Assembly: GCF_001544455.2 (NCBI RefSeq) | Contig: NZ_FCOC02000016.1 | Location: 62,001 to 126,000 of the forward strand | Source of the DNA: Caballeronia sordidicola | GTDB taxonomy: Bacteria > Pseudomonadota > Gammaproteobacteria > Burkholderiales > Burkholderiaceae | Reading direction: 5' to 3' | DNA: 64,000 nt | Shown: in pieces, positions 46,001 to 54,251 of the stretch | How the letters are laid out: each line of letters starts with the position of its first letter | Numbering within the stretch: the stretch's first letter is position 1 | Position numbers and translations under genes: made by a program | Notes under the pieces: generated by a model | What the model was told of the DNA's origin: nothing | Seen by the model: the letters and a program-made list of their open reading frames with translations, nothing else | The model's database searches: none

Positions 46001-46165
46001 ATCGAGGGAAAGAAAGTTCAGACAGTTGGATTGCCGCTGCATTGGGGCTTCAAGGGACTCACGAAGCCAGGCTATCTCGTCAATACGCTAACGCCTTCCG
46101 TGGGCGACGGGAATTCGCAAACACCGGAATTCAAGTCGTTTCTCGTCAAGGTCGAAAAGGCATAA
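43097..46165 (+). CDS. fdnG: formate dehydrogenase-N alpha subunit, selenocysteine-containing
   Basis: This 1022-residue molybdopterin enzyme is interrupted by an in-frame TGA at 43685-43687 (residue 197), read as selenocysteine in V-U-HGPTVAGLAPTFGRGAMTN. Before it are a twin-arginine signal (MSRRQFLKVSASTLAGSS) and the [4Fe-4S] motif CPYCSVGCGILMYG. After it is the bis-MGD domain (GLTDLGLMSNLLPGY, later TATTYRLTEHFHYWTKH). It oxidises formate to CO2 in the periplasm and passes electrons to FdnH. ATG at 43097 follows GAGG at 6 nt; 43082 is an alternative. A SECIS hairpin lies just after the TGA. Read without recoding it would look like two genes (ending 43687 and starting near 43700). Confidence 0.96.
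43688..43730 (+). promoter_or_regulatory. bacterial SECIS hairpin directing UGA to selenocysteine
   Basis: Directly after the UGA, CACGGCC (43688-43694) pairs with GGCCGTG (43724-43730). An inner GGCA (43702-43705) pairs with TGCC (43711-43714) and encloses the loop GGTCT. The loop and base positions match the SelB-binding apical loop of E. coli fdhF/fdnG (CAGGUCU). Such hairpins are decoded within the coding sequence. Confidence 0.93.
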
Positions 46166-46174
46166 GGAAAAGAG

Positions 46175-47116
46175 ATGGCACTGCAATCACTGGATATCAA
46201 ACGTCTCTCTGCCACGACGCTGCCGGAGCCCCAGGCCCGCGCTCCCGTCACGGGCACAGTTGCGAAGCTGATCGATGTATCGAAGTGCATCGGCTGCAAG
46301 GCGTGTCAGACGGCGTGCATGGAATGGAACGACTTGCGCGATGAAGTCGGCGATTCCATTGGCGTGTACGACAACCCGCGTGACCTGACCGAACATTCGT
46401 GGACGGTCATGCGGTTCTCGGAATACGAGAATACCGAAGGCGATCTCGAGTGGCTGATCCGCAAGGACGGCTGCATGCATTGCGAGGACCCGGGGTGTCT
46501 GAAGGCATGTCCGTCGCCGGGTGCGATCGTTCAGTACACGAACGGCATCGTGGATTTTCACGAGGAGAACTGCATCGGCTGCGGCTACTGCGTGACGGGT
46601 TGCCCATTCAATGTGCCGCGTATTTCGAAGCAGGACAATCGTGCGTATAAATGCACGCTGTGTTCGGACCGGGTCGCCGTTGGACAGGAACCGGCATGCG
46701 TGAAGACCTGCCCGACCGGCGCGATCATGTTCGGCACCAAAGAGGACATGAAGCAGCAGGCGGCCGACCGCGTGGTGGATCTGAAGGAACGCGGCTTTGC
46801 CAACGCAGGTTTGTATGATCCTGCGGGCGTGGGCGGCACGCATGTCATGTACGTGCTTCATCACGCCGACAAAGCCAATCTTTATCACGGCCTGCCGCAA
46901 AATCCGAAGATCAGCGCAATGGTCTATCTTTGGAAGGGCCTGGCAAAACCGCTGGCGCTTGCCGGCATTGCAATGGCCGCGCTAGCGGGATTCTTCCACT
47001 ACACGCGGGTCGGGCCGAATGAGGTGTCGGAGGCGGAAGAGGCCGAAGCGCAGCATGAAGCGGCAGAAGCGAATGAAGCACGCCGTTCACGGGAGGCATC
47101 CGATGAAGCACGATGA
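46175..47116 (+). CDS. fdnH: formate dehydrogenase-N beta (iron-sulfur) subunit
   Basis: This 313-residue subunit has four ferredoxin-type cysteine sets: CIGCKACQTACMEWN, CMHCEDPGCLKACPSPGAI, CIGCGYCVTGCPFNVPR and CTLCSDRVAVGQEPACVKTCPTGAI. A single C-terminal helix (PLALAGIAMAALAGFFH) anchors it in the membrane. It wires electrons from the alpha subunit to cytochrome b556. It starts 9 bp after fdnG and overlaps fdnI by 14 bp. The charged C-terminal tail (EEAEAQHEAAEANEARRSR) is unusual and Ala/Glu-rich. Confidence 0.97.
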   Translation: MALQSLDIKRLSATTLPEPQARAPVTGTVAKLIDVSKCIGCKACQTACMEWNDLRDEVGDSIGVYDNPRDLTEHSWTVMRFSEYENTEGDLEWLIRKDGCMHCEDPGCLKACPSPGAIVQYTNGIVDFHEENCIGCGYCVTGCPFNVPRISKQDNRAYKCTLCSDRVAVGQEPACVKTCPTGAIMFGTKEDMKQQAADRVVDLKERGFANAGLYDPAGVGGTHVMYVLHHADKANLYHGLPQNPKISAMVYLWKGLAKPLALAGIAMAALAGFFHYTRVGPNEVSEAEEAEAQHEAAEANEARRSREASDEAR

Positions 47117-47759
47117 AAATGCTGTTCCAAGGGATGTGAAGGGCAACGGTCTGATCCTGCGCTATACGCCCAATGAACGCACGAACCACTGGATCACCGC
47201 CATCACGTTCGTCTTGCTGGCGTTGTCCGGACTGGCCATGTTTCATCCGGCCATGTCGTGGCTTTATGCGCTCCTGGGCGGCGGGCAATGGACGCGTATT
47301 TTGCATCCGTTCATTGGCTGCGTGATGTTTCTCTCGTTCCTGATCCTTGCGTTGCGATTCTGGCACCATAACTATCTCGACAAGAGCGACGTGCAGTGGA
47401 TGCGCCAGATTGGCGACGTGCTTGCCAATCGTGAGGAAAAACTTCCCGCCATTGGTAAATACAATGCCGGTCAGAAGCTCCTGTTCTTTACTATGGTCGC
47501 CTGCCTGCTGCTGCTTCTGGCAAGCGGTATTGTGATCTGGCGCAGATATTTCTCGTTCTATTTTCCGATCGAGATCATTCGCCTTGCCGCCGTTGTGCAT
47601 GCCGCTGCGGCGTTTGTGCTGATTGTCGGAATCGTTGTGCATATTTATGCGGCTCTGTGGATCAAGGGATCGATTGGAGCAATGACGCGCGGCACCGTGA
47701 CCTATGGCTGGGCGAAAAAGCATCATCCGAGATGGTTCAAGGAAATCATCGGGAAGTAA
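47103..47759 (+). CDS. fdnI: formate dehydrogenase-N gamma subunit (cytochrome b556)
   Basis: This 218-residue membrane protein has four helices and conserved histidines at NHWITAITFVLLALSGLAMFHP, ILHPFIGCVMF, and later VHAAAAFVLIVGIVVHIYAALW, which coordinate two b haems and the quinone site. It passes electrons from FdnH to the quinone pool. ATG at 47103 overlaps the fdnH 3' end. After it lies a GC-rich hairpin, so readthrough to fdhE may be limited. Confidence 0.95.
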   Translation: MKHDENAVPRDVKGNGLILRYTPNERTNHWITAITFVLLALSGLAMFHPAMSWLYALLGGGQWTRILHPFIGCVMFLSFLILALRFWHHNYLDKSDVQWMRQIGDVLANREEKLPAIGKYNAGQKLLFFTMVACLLLLLASGIVIWRRYFSFYFPIEIIRLAAVVHAAAAFVLIVGIVVHIYAALWIKGSIGAMTRGTVTYGWAKKHHPRWFKEIIGK

Positions 47760-47795
47760 GTCTGGCCAGGGCAAGCCAGCATCCGATGTAACCGG

Positions 47796-47831
47796 GCCGC
47801 CGCCGTTCTTTGCTTTTGGAAACGCGGCGGC
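47796..47831 (+). terminator. hairpin between fdnI and fdhE, possible attenuator
   Basis: GCCGCCGC (47796-47803) pairs with GCGGCGGC (47824-47831) over a 20 nt loop and runs into TCTTTAG. The loop is large and the T-run short, so partial termination is more likely than full. It may lower expression of fdhE-selA-selB relative to fdnGHI. Confidence 0.45.
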
Positions 47832-47857
47832 TCTTTAGTTTCAAGAGGTCGACAATC

Positions 47858-48835
47858 GTGGTTCAACGCATCCTAGAAGCGGGCGAGATCGAGTCGCTTG
47901 ATCAGTCCGCCATTCCGCGCATTCGCACGCCCGAGCGCTCTGCTGTATTTCGCGCGCGCGCGGCGCGCCTGCGGGCGCTTGCTGAACGGTCCAACCCCAT
48001 AGCGGGTTATTTGCGGTTGATGGCGGCGCTTGCAGACGCACAGCAGGACGTGATCCAGGATTTCAAAGCTCAACCGCCGAGCGCCGAGTTGATCGCGAGC
48101 GCGCAGAAGCATTCGATGCCATTGATCCCGGCGCTGTCCGGCGTACGGGACCCCGCTTGGCGCGACGTGCTGATTCGTCTGCTCCACAAACTCAAGGCCG
48201 CTGGCCCGCTCACGCCTGCTCTAGAGCAGTTGATTGCAAAAATCGAATCGCTCGATTCCGCCACGCTCGAAGCGCAAGCCGACGCCATCTTCGCGCAGCG
48301 GTTTGCCGAAGTAGACCCGGCGAGCGCGCCGTTTATTTCGGCCGCGTTGCAAGTGGTGTGGACCGACATGGCCGCCGATATCGATAAACGCGACGTACCG
48401 TACATAGAGACGCTTGGACTGTGTCCCGTTTGCGGTTCGCATCCGGTTGCGAGCACGGTGCGTATTGGCGGCGCTTACGAGAATTACCGGTATCTGCAGT
48501 GCGGCCTGTGCGCCACCGAGTGGCACATGGTCCGCACAAAATGCTCGAACTGCGATTCGACCAAGGGAATTGCCTATCATGCATTGGGAACACCGGATGC
48601 TGATACGCAGACCAGGGAAATAGAATCGAAAAAAGCACCGCTGAAAGCGGAATCCTGCGACGAATGCCATACGTACAGAAAAATTGGCTTCCAGGACAAG
48701 GACTACGATTTCGAACCCTTCGCCGACGATCTCGCGAGCCTGACGCTGGATTTGCTGATGGGTGAGGAAGGTTACCGGCGCGCATCGCTGCATCCGTGGT
48801 TGTGGCCGGAACACGCCGGCGATAAAACTGACTAA
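47858..48835 (+). CDS. fdhE: formate dehydrogenase accessory protein FdhE
   Basis: This 325-residue cytoplasmic accessory protein has the four cysteine pairs typical of FdhE: LCPVCGSHPVAS, LQCGLCATEWHM, KCSNCDSTKG and ESCDECHTYRK, which bind iron or zinc in two rubredoxin-like knuckles. It binds the Tat-exported alpha subunit and is needed for activity of formate dehydrogenases N and O. It starts with GTG at 47858 after AGAGG; the frame opens upstream without similarity. It lies between the fdn genes and selA. Confidence 0.95.
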   Translation: MVQRILEAGEIESLDQSAIPRIRTPERSAVFRARAARLRALAERSNPIAGYLRLMAALADAQQDVIQDFKAQPPSAELIASAQKHSMPLIPALSGVRDPAWRDVLIRLLHKLKAAGPLTPALEQLIAKIESLDSATLEAQADAIFAQRFAEVDPASAPFISAALQVVWTDMAADIDKRDVPYIETLGLCPVCGSHPVASTVRIGGAYENYRYLQCGLCATEWHMVRTKCSNCDSTKGIAYHALGTPDADTQTREIESKKAPLKAESCDECHTYRKIGFQDKDYDFEPFADDLASLTLDLLMGEEGYRRASLHPWLWPEHAGDKTD

Positions 48836-48867
48836 CCTTAGCGAATCCAACAAAAAAGGATCGGCTT

Positions 48868-50298
48868 GTGAGCGATGTAACAAGCGCTGAATTGCGGGCG
48901 CTGATGGCGCATGTGCCATCTGTGGAACAGGTCATGGCGTCGGCCGCTTTCGTAACGCTGGCAGGCGAGTTCGGGCGCGCACAGGTCCTGGCCACGCTAA
49001 GGAGCGCGCTCGACGGCTGGCGCGCGGCTGCGCTCTCCGGTTGCGCTTCCGTGGGCGCGCTCGATCTGCCCGAGCTGACGGCATCGGTTGAACGGAGTCT
49101 TCACGAGCGCAACCGGGCGCGCTTTCGCACGGTGTTCAATCTGACCGGCACGGTGCTTCACACCAACCTCGGCCGCGCGTTGCTGCCCGATACCGCGATC
49201 AGTGCGGTCGTTGCCGCGTTGACGCGGCCGGCAAACCTCGAGTTCGATCTGGAGACGGGCAAGCGGGGCGACCGCGATGACCTGATCGATGAACTCATGT
49301 GCGAGCTCACGGGCGCAGAGGCCGCGACTGTCGTGAACAACAACGCGGCGGCGGTGCTGCTGACATTGTCCGCATTGGCGTCACGGAAAGAAGTGATCGT
49401 ATCGCGCGGTGAACTCGTGGAAATCGGCGGCGCGTTTCGCATTCCCGACATCATGAGCCGCGCGGGCGCGAAGTTGCGCGAAGTCGGGACGACCAACCGT
49501 ACGCACCTCAAGGACTACGACGAAGCCATCGGCCCGCGCACGGCGCTGCTCATGAAAGTCCATACGAGCAACTACGCCATCAATGGCTTCACCAAGGAAG
49601 TGACAGTGAGCGGCCTTGCTCCGTTATCGAAGGAGCGCGGCGTGCCCATAGCGGTCGATCTGGGCAGCGGCACGCTGGTCGATCTGACCCAGTGGGGATT
49701 GCCGCGCGAAGATACGGTGCGCGAGACCATTCTTGCGGGTGCGGACGTGGTCACGTTCAGCGGTGACAAGTTGCTGGGCGGACCGCAGGCCGGCCTGATC
49801 GTCGGGCGGCGGGACCTGATTGCGAAGATCAAGAAGCATCCGCTCAAGCGTGCGTTGCGGGTTGGCAAGCTGACGCTTGCCGCGCTCGAGCCTGTATTGC
49901 AGCTTTATCGCGCGCCGGAATTGCTCGCCGAGCGACTCACCACGTTGCGTTTGCTCACGCGTCCCGCCGATGCCATCCGCGCCGCCGCCGAGCGGGTGCA
50001 GCCGGCTTTGCAACGCGCGGCGGCCGAGCGTTATACGGTTTTGGTCGAACCGATGTTCAGCCAGATCGGCAGCGGCGCATTGCCCGTCGAGGTACTGCCG
50101 AGCTATGGTCTTGTCGTCAGGATGACTGATGGAAAGCGCGGCGGACGCCAGTTGCTCGCGCTTGAAAAGAAGCTGCGCGAGATGCCGCGCCCGGTGATTG
50201 GCCGCGTCGCCGACGACGCATTGCGCCTCGATCTTCGTTGCCTGGAAGCCGCCGACGAAGCGGAATTCGTCGCGCAACTGGTGGGTCCGGAAGAATGA
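48868..50298 (+). CDS. selA: L-seryl-tRNA(Sec) selenium transferase
   Basis: This 476-residue PLP enzyme has the SelA fold: GTVLHTNLGRALLP, VNNNAAAVLLTLSALA, the PLP lysine in VTFSGDKLLGGPQAGLIVG near residue 298, and AVDLGSGTLVDL. It converts seryl-tRNA(Sec) to selenocysteinyl-tRNA(Sec) using selenophosphate. It starts with GTG at 48868 after AAAAAGGATC. selB overlaps its stop. selD, which makes selenophosphate, is not in the window. Confidence 0.97.
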   Translation: MSDVTSAELRALMAHVPSVEQVMASAAFVTLAGEFGRAQVLATLRSALDGWRAAALSGCASVGALDLPELTASVERSLHERNRARFRTVFNLTGTVLHTNLGRALLPDTAISAVVAALTRPANLEFDLETGKRGDRDDLIDELMCELTGAEAATVVNNNAAAVLLTLSALASRKEVIVSRGELVEIGGAFRIPDIMSRAGAKLREVGTTNRTHLKDYDEAIGPRTALLMKVHTSNYAINGFTKEVTVSGLAPLSKERGVPIAVDLGSGTLVDLTQWGLPREDTVRETILAGADVVTFSGDKLLGGPQAGLIVGRRDLIAKIKKHPLKRALRVGKLTLAALEPVLQLYRAPELLAERLTTLRLLTRPADAIRAAAERVQPALQRAAAERYTVLVEPMFSQIGSGALPVEVLPSYGLVVRMTDGKRGGRQLLALEKKLREMPRPVIGRVADDALRLDLRCLEAADEAEFVAQLVGPEE

Positions 50299-52208
50299 TC
50301 GTCGGCACGGCGGGTCATATCGATCACGGCAAGACCACGCTCGTTCGGGCCTTGTCGGGCGTGGACACCGACCGGCTGAAAGAAGAGAAAGTGCGCGGCA
50401 TTTCCATTGAGCTTGGCTACGCGTACGTGCCGCTCGATAACGGCGACGTGCTGGGTTTGATCGATGTCCCCGGACACGAGAAACTCGTTCACACCATGAC
50501 GGCGGGGGCGAGCGGTATCGATTACGCATTGCTCGTGATCGCCGCGGATGATGGCGTGATGCCGCAAACGCGCGAACACCTGGCGATCTTGCAGTTGCTT
50601 GGGGTGAAGCAAGGCGCGGTGGCGTTGACCAAGATTGATCGCGTGGATGAGGCGCGTTTGCACGACGTGCATCAGGAGATTGCATCGTTTCTGGCCGCGA
50701 GCACGCTGCACAATGCACCGGTTTTCGATACCAACGCAACCCTCCCCGGCGACCCGGGCGTGGCTTTGCTCGACGCGCATTTGCGCGCGGCGGCGAGCGC
50801 GTGGCGCATGCGCCGCGACGACGGTTTGTTCCGGCTCGCGATCGACCGCGTATTCACGCTGTCCGGGCAGGGCACGATTGTTACCGGCACGGTGATCGCC
50901 GGACGGATGACGGCAGGCGATACATTGCTGCTCGCGCCCAAGGGCGCTCCTGTGCGCGTGCGAAGCATTCACGCGCAAAATCGCGCCGCCGAGTCGGGTC
51001 GCGCGGGCGAACGGTGCGCGCTTAATCTCGTGGGTATCGAGAAGGGCGCAATCAGTCGCGGCGACTGGATCGTCGATCCGAAATTGTCGCGAGTGTCCGA
51101 ACGTATCGATGCCACGCTCACCGTATTACCCGATGCCGCCGTCACGTTGCAGCATTGGGCCACGCTGCATGTACACCTTGGCACGCAGCACCGGGTCGCG
51201 CATGTCGCGCTGCTGGATGGCGAAATGCTGCGTCCGGATCAAACTGCGCGCGCGCAACTCGTGTTCGATCAGCCTGTGTGCGCGTTGCCGGGCGACCGGT
51301 TTATCGTGAGAAATGCGCAGGCGAACCAGACGTTGGGCGGCGGACATGTGCTCGATCCGTTCGGCCCGGCGCGCAAGCGGCGCATACCGGAACGCCTCCG
51401 TTGGCTCGACGCAATCCAGACGATGCTCGACACCGGCACGCTCGACGCGCTGCTGGATCATGCGCCCCATGGTTTATCGCGCTCGTTGCTGGAACACCTC
51501 ACTGGCATGCCGGCGGCGTCGCTGAATCTTCCGGCTGGCACTCGCACTGTCGCGCTATCCGGCGACGATGCGTTGTTCGTCGCAGGCGCGACGTGGGATG
51601 CGTTGAAGGCTCATTTGCTTGGAGCGTTGCAGCAATTCCATGAGCGTTCGCCCGACGAGCAGGGACCCGATGCATCGCGCTTGCGCAGGATCGCCGCGCC
51701 GCTGATGGACGATGCGTTGTGGCGCGCGCTGATCAACGATGCATGCGCGAGCGGCGACATTGTCCGGAGCGGACCGTGGCTGCACATGCCGGGACACGCT
51801 GTCACGCTCGATGCCGCCGAAGAGGCGCTTGCGTTGCAGTTGCTGCCTGCTTTGAAAGCCGGCGGTTTCAATCCGCCATGGGTTCGTGATCTTGCGGCTT
51901 CGCTTGGCGTATCCGAAGAGCGTGTGCGTCTGTTGATGCGCAAGCTTGCGCGGCAGGGCGAAGTTTTCCAGGTGGTGCGGGATCTTTTTTATCATCGCGA
52001 TGCAATCCGCGACCTCGCTGTAATCGCTGCGTCGGAAGCGAAAAAGAATGAGGCGAGACTGGCCGCCGCACCTTTTCGCGATGCCACCGCACTCGGGCGC
52101 AAACGCGCGATCCAGGTTTTGGAATTTTTCGACCGCGTTGGGTATACTCGCTTCCACCGTGAAATGCACGTAATGCGCACGGACAGCCGTTGGCTCGATC
52201 TGCTTTGA
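50295..52208 (+). CDS. selB: selenocysteine-specific translation elongation factor
   Basis: This 637-residue GTPase has an EF-Tu-like G1 motif (GTAGHIDHGKTTLVRALSGVDTDRL) and DVPGHEKLVHTMTAGASGID (G3). Two beta-barrel domains follow, then a C-terminal set of winged helices (from about 470, for example RDLAASLGVSEERVRLLMRKLARQGEVFQVV) that bind the SECIS RNA. ATG at 50295 overlaps the selA stop. It delivers Sec-tRNA to the UGA in fdnG upstream. Confidence 0.97.
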   Translation: MIVGTAGHIDHGKTTLVRALSGVDTDRLKEEKVRGISIELGYAYVPLDNGDVLGLIDVPGHEKLVHTMTAGASGIDYALLVIAADDGVMPQTREHLAILQLLGVKQGAVALTKIDRVDEARLHDVHQEIASFLAASTLHNAPVFDTNATLPGDPGVALLDAHLRAAASAWRMRRDDGLFRLAIDRVFTLSGQGTIVTGTVIAGRMTAGDTLLLAPKGAPVRVRSIHAQNRAAESGRAGERCALNLVGIEKGAISRGDWIVDPKLSRVSERIDATLTVLPDAAVTLQHWATLHVHLGTQHRVAHVALLDGEMLRPDQTARAQLVFDQPVCALPGDRFIVRNAQANQTLGGGHVLDPFGPARKRRIPERLRWLDAIQTMLDTGTLDALLDHAPHGLSRSLLEHLTGMPAASLNLPAGTRTVALSGDDALFVAGATWDALKAHLLGALQQFHERSPDEQGPDASRLRRIAAPLMDDALWRALINDACASGDIVRSGPWLHMPGHAVTLDAAEEALALQLLPALKAGGFNPPWVRDLAASLGVSEERVRLLMRKLARQGEVFQVVRDLFYHRDAIRDLAVIAASEAKKNEARLAAAPFRDATALGRKRAIQVLEFFDRVGYTRFHREMHVMRTDSRWLDLL

Positions 52209-52258
52209 TGCGTGCAATGCGCGGCTGGCAGTTCAAACGGTTTTATCAGCGTCAAGAT

Positions 52259-52351
52259 GGAAGGCATCCGTATCCGGTGGTGCGGCTGGGCTTCAAACCC
52301 AGTTGGGGGCGTCAGACGTTCTCAGGTCGGTTCGACTCCGGCTGCCTTCCG
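52259..52351 (+). tRNA. selC: tRNA-Sec (anticodon UCA)
   Basis: This 93 nt RNA begins GGAAGGCA and ends TGCCTTCC plus a G discriminator, giving the 8 bp acceptor stem unique to tRNA-Sec. The anticodon stem CTGGG/CCCAG encloses CTTCAAA with anticodon TCA (52293-52295). A long variable arm (about 52302-52327) and the T arm with GGTTCGACTCC follow. It closely matches E. coli selC in layout. CCA is not encoded (GCCC follows). It lies 50 bp after selB and its 3' end is the island insertion point. Confidence 0.97.
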
Positions 52352-52423
52352 CCCAGTGGGCCTTCCCGGTCATTCCGACCTCTTCCAATGATGTCCTGTA
52401 GATCGCTGATTTTAAAGCGGTTT

Positions 52424-52508
52424 ATGGGTAACGACGTGCTTGCGGCTACCGTTGACGTCCCGCACAATTTCCCCACGAAGTATGGGTAGCGATGTGGGTT
52501 TGTGGGTA
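52424..52508 (+). repeat. direct repeats before the first integrase (possible arm-type sites)
   Basis: ATGGGTAACGACGTG (52424-52438) and ATGGGTAGCGATGTG (52482-52496) differ at two positions. TGTGGGTA (52501-52508) is a partial third copy. Spaced short repeats between a tRNA and an integrase gene are typical of integrase arm-binding sites. Function is inference. Confidence 0.45.
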
Positions 52509-52519
52509 GGGAGGTCAAC

Positions 52520-53845
52520 ATGGCAGGACGACAGTTGCATCGACTCAGCGCTCTCCGAGTCGCGAAAGAAGTGATGCCGGGTCATTACGCGGATGGCGGT
52601 GGCCTCTACATGCAGATCGCGGACAGCGGTGCGCGTTCATGGGTGTTCCGGTTCAAACTGAACGGTCGCATGCGGGAGATGGGTCTTGGTCCGCTCTCGC
52701 GGGTCTCTCTGGGCGAGGCGCGAAAGCTGGCCGCCGGGTACCGTGACATGGTCAGAGACCTGATCGATCCAATCCTTGCGCGGCGTGAGCAGCAGCGAAG
52801 GCAACTGCTCGACATATCGTCGGATGCCAACGTGACGTTTCGTGAAGCAACTGAAGCATTTATCCACGCGCACGAACCCCAGTGGCGAAATCTCAAGCAT
52901 GTTCAGCAGTGGGGTAACACGCTCAAAACGTACGCGTATCCGGTCATCGGTGACGTCCGGGTGCGCGACGTTGACACCGCGATGGTCGTGCGGATCCTTC
53001 AGCCGATCTGGACGAGGAAGGCGGAGACTGCGCGTCGGGTGCGCGGCCGCATCAAGGCGATTCTCGACGCAGAGACGGTGCTGGGTCACCGCGTCGGCAG
53101 CAACCCGGCACGATACGTTGACCATCTGCAACTCGTGTTGCCGCGGTCGAAGAAACGGTCGCAGGTGAACCATCACCCTGCACTACCCTGGGAGGACTTG
53201 CCTGCGTTTATCCGGGAGCTTGAGCAACGTCCGCGGCGCGCGGCGCGTGTGTTGCATCTGCTCATCCTCACGGCGACCCGCACGAACGAGGTGCGTTTTG
53301 CGCGACCCGAGGAGTTCGACCTCGCCGCGCGCATATGGTCAATTCCTGGCGATCGTACAAAGAGCGGCCGGCCGCTTCGCGTACCGCTTTGTGACCGTGC
53401 TGTCGAGATCGTGCGCAGCGCATTGCCGAAGGCAAAATACGGCTATCTGTTCCCGGGCTGCAAGGAAGGGCGTCCGTTGTCGAACATGGCGATGCTGACG
53501 CTTCTAAGACGGATGTCACGACACGGAATCACCGTACACGGTTTCCGCTCGACGTTCCGCGACTGGGTTGCCGAATGTACGGACTATCCCGATTCGCTCG
53601 CAGAGGAAGCCTTGGCACACGTCATCGTATCGCAGACAGTGGCAGCCTACCGGCGTCGCGACCAGCTCGAGCGTCGACGCCTGATGATGGCAGATTGGGG
53701 ATTTTATTGCGGGAGTTCGCGTGAGAACACTGCGACGGTCAGGGAGCCTGTGTCGCAACCGGTTGCTGCCAAAACATCGTTCGCAAATCCGCCAAACCTT
53801 CACCGATGTGGGTGCCGTTCGCGATCAGTTGCGTTGGATGCGTGA
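52520..53845 (+). CDS. P4-type tyrosine integrase at selC
   Basis: This 441-residue tyrosine recombinase has an N-terminal arm-binding DUF4102 domain (about 1-95: YADGGGLYMQIADSGARSWVFRFKLNGRMREMGLGP), a SAM-like core-binding region, and a catalytic domain. Visible catalytic residues are the arginine in LTATRTNEVRFAR, the HxxR box VHGFRSTFRDW, and the tyrosine in AAYRRRDQLERRR. It lies 168 bp from tRNA-Sec, so it most likely integrates this island into selC. ATG at 52520 follows GGGAGGTCAAC; the frame opens 6 codons earlier. The last ~45 residues lack family similarity and may be an altered end. Confidence 0.93.
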   Translation: MAGRQLHRLSALRVAKEVMPGHYADGGGLYMQIADSGARSWVFRFKLNGRMREMGLGPLSRVSLGEARKLAAGYRDMVRDLIDPILARREQQRRQLLDISSDANVTFREATEAFIHAHEPQWRNLKHVQQWGNTLKTYAYPVIGDVRVRDVDTAMVVRILQPIWTRKAETARRVRGRIKAILDAETVLGHRVGSNPARYVDHLQLVLPRSKKRSQVNHHPALPWEDLPAFIRELEQRPRRAARVLHLLILTATRTNEVRFARPEEFDLAARIWSIPGDRTKSGRPLRVPLCDRAVEIVRSALPKAKYGYLFPGCKEGRPLSNMAMLTLLRRMSRHGITVHGFRSTFRDWVAECTDYPDSLAEEALAHVIVSQTVAAYRRRDQLERRRLMMADWGFYCGSSRENTATVREPVSQPVAAKTSFANPPNLHRCGCRSRSVALDA

Positions 53846-54097
53846 GAACCATTCTTCCGCGTGATTGAGCCAGAACAAGAAATCGCTATGAAGTGCGACC
53901 GATGATTTCACGAAGAGATGATCGAGTTGATAACGTATCTTGTATGCGCCACGACACCTCGTTGCCGAGTTGATTTCTGCGGCGAAATTGTCTAGCGGAC
54001 GACTCTGGAACACCGCGGAGTGGGAGTAATTTAGGATCCTCTGCAGTGGTCTGCAGAGGTCCGTCGACTCCCTGATTTCCCGTACAAAAACAAGGGT
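53825..54097 (-). pseudogene. unrecognised ORF or remnant between the two integrases
   Basis: The frame is open for 91 codons with a natural composition (EINSATRCRGAYKIRYQLDH, VALHSDFLFWLNHAEEWF), but no ATG is present; GTG at 54013 would give 62 residues. I do not recognise it. It overlaps the end of the first integrase by 21 bp in antisense. It is probably the 3' end of a broken gene. It is the only coding-like stretch in the 406 bp between integrases, whose other content is inverted repeats. Confidence 0.35.
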
Positions 54098-54225
54098 TTA
54101 TCGACTATTTTGATCCGCTGCCGTCCGGCGGCAGCGCTACGTCGCCGACGGCATGGGCGACGGTATAGCATCTTTCTCTGCAGACGATCCATTTTGATAC
54201 CGTCACGGCGCGTGACGGTATCAAA
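54038..54225. repeat. cluster of inverted repeats before the second integrase
   Basis: Three repeats occur within 190 bp. CCTCTGCAG-TGGT-CTGCAGAGG (54038-54059) is perfect over 9 bp. CGTCGCC-(9 nt)-GGCGACG lies at 54140-54162. TTTGATACCGTCACG (54193-54207) and CGTGACGGTATCAAA (54211-54225) form a perfect 15 bp repeat with a GCG spacer. The last ends 26 bp before the integrase ATG and probably is an operator or recombination site. Confidence 0.6.
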
Positions 54226-54251
54226 CACGGTATTAGTTCACGGAGTATTGC

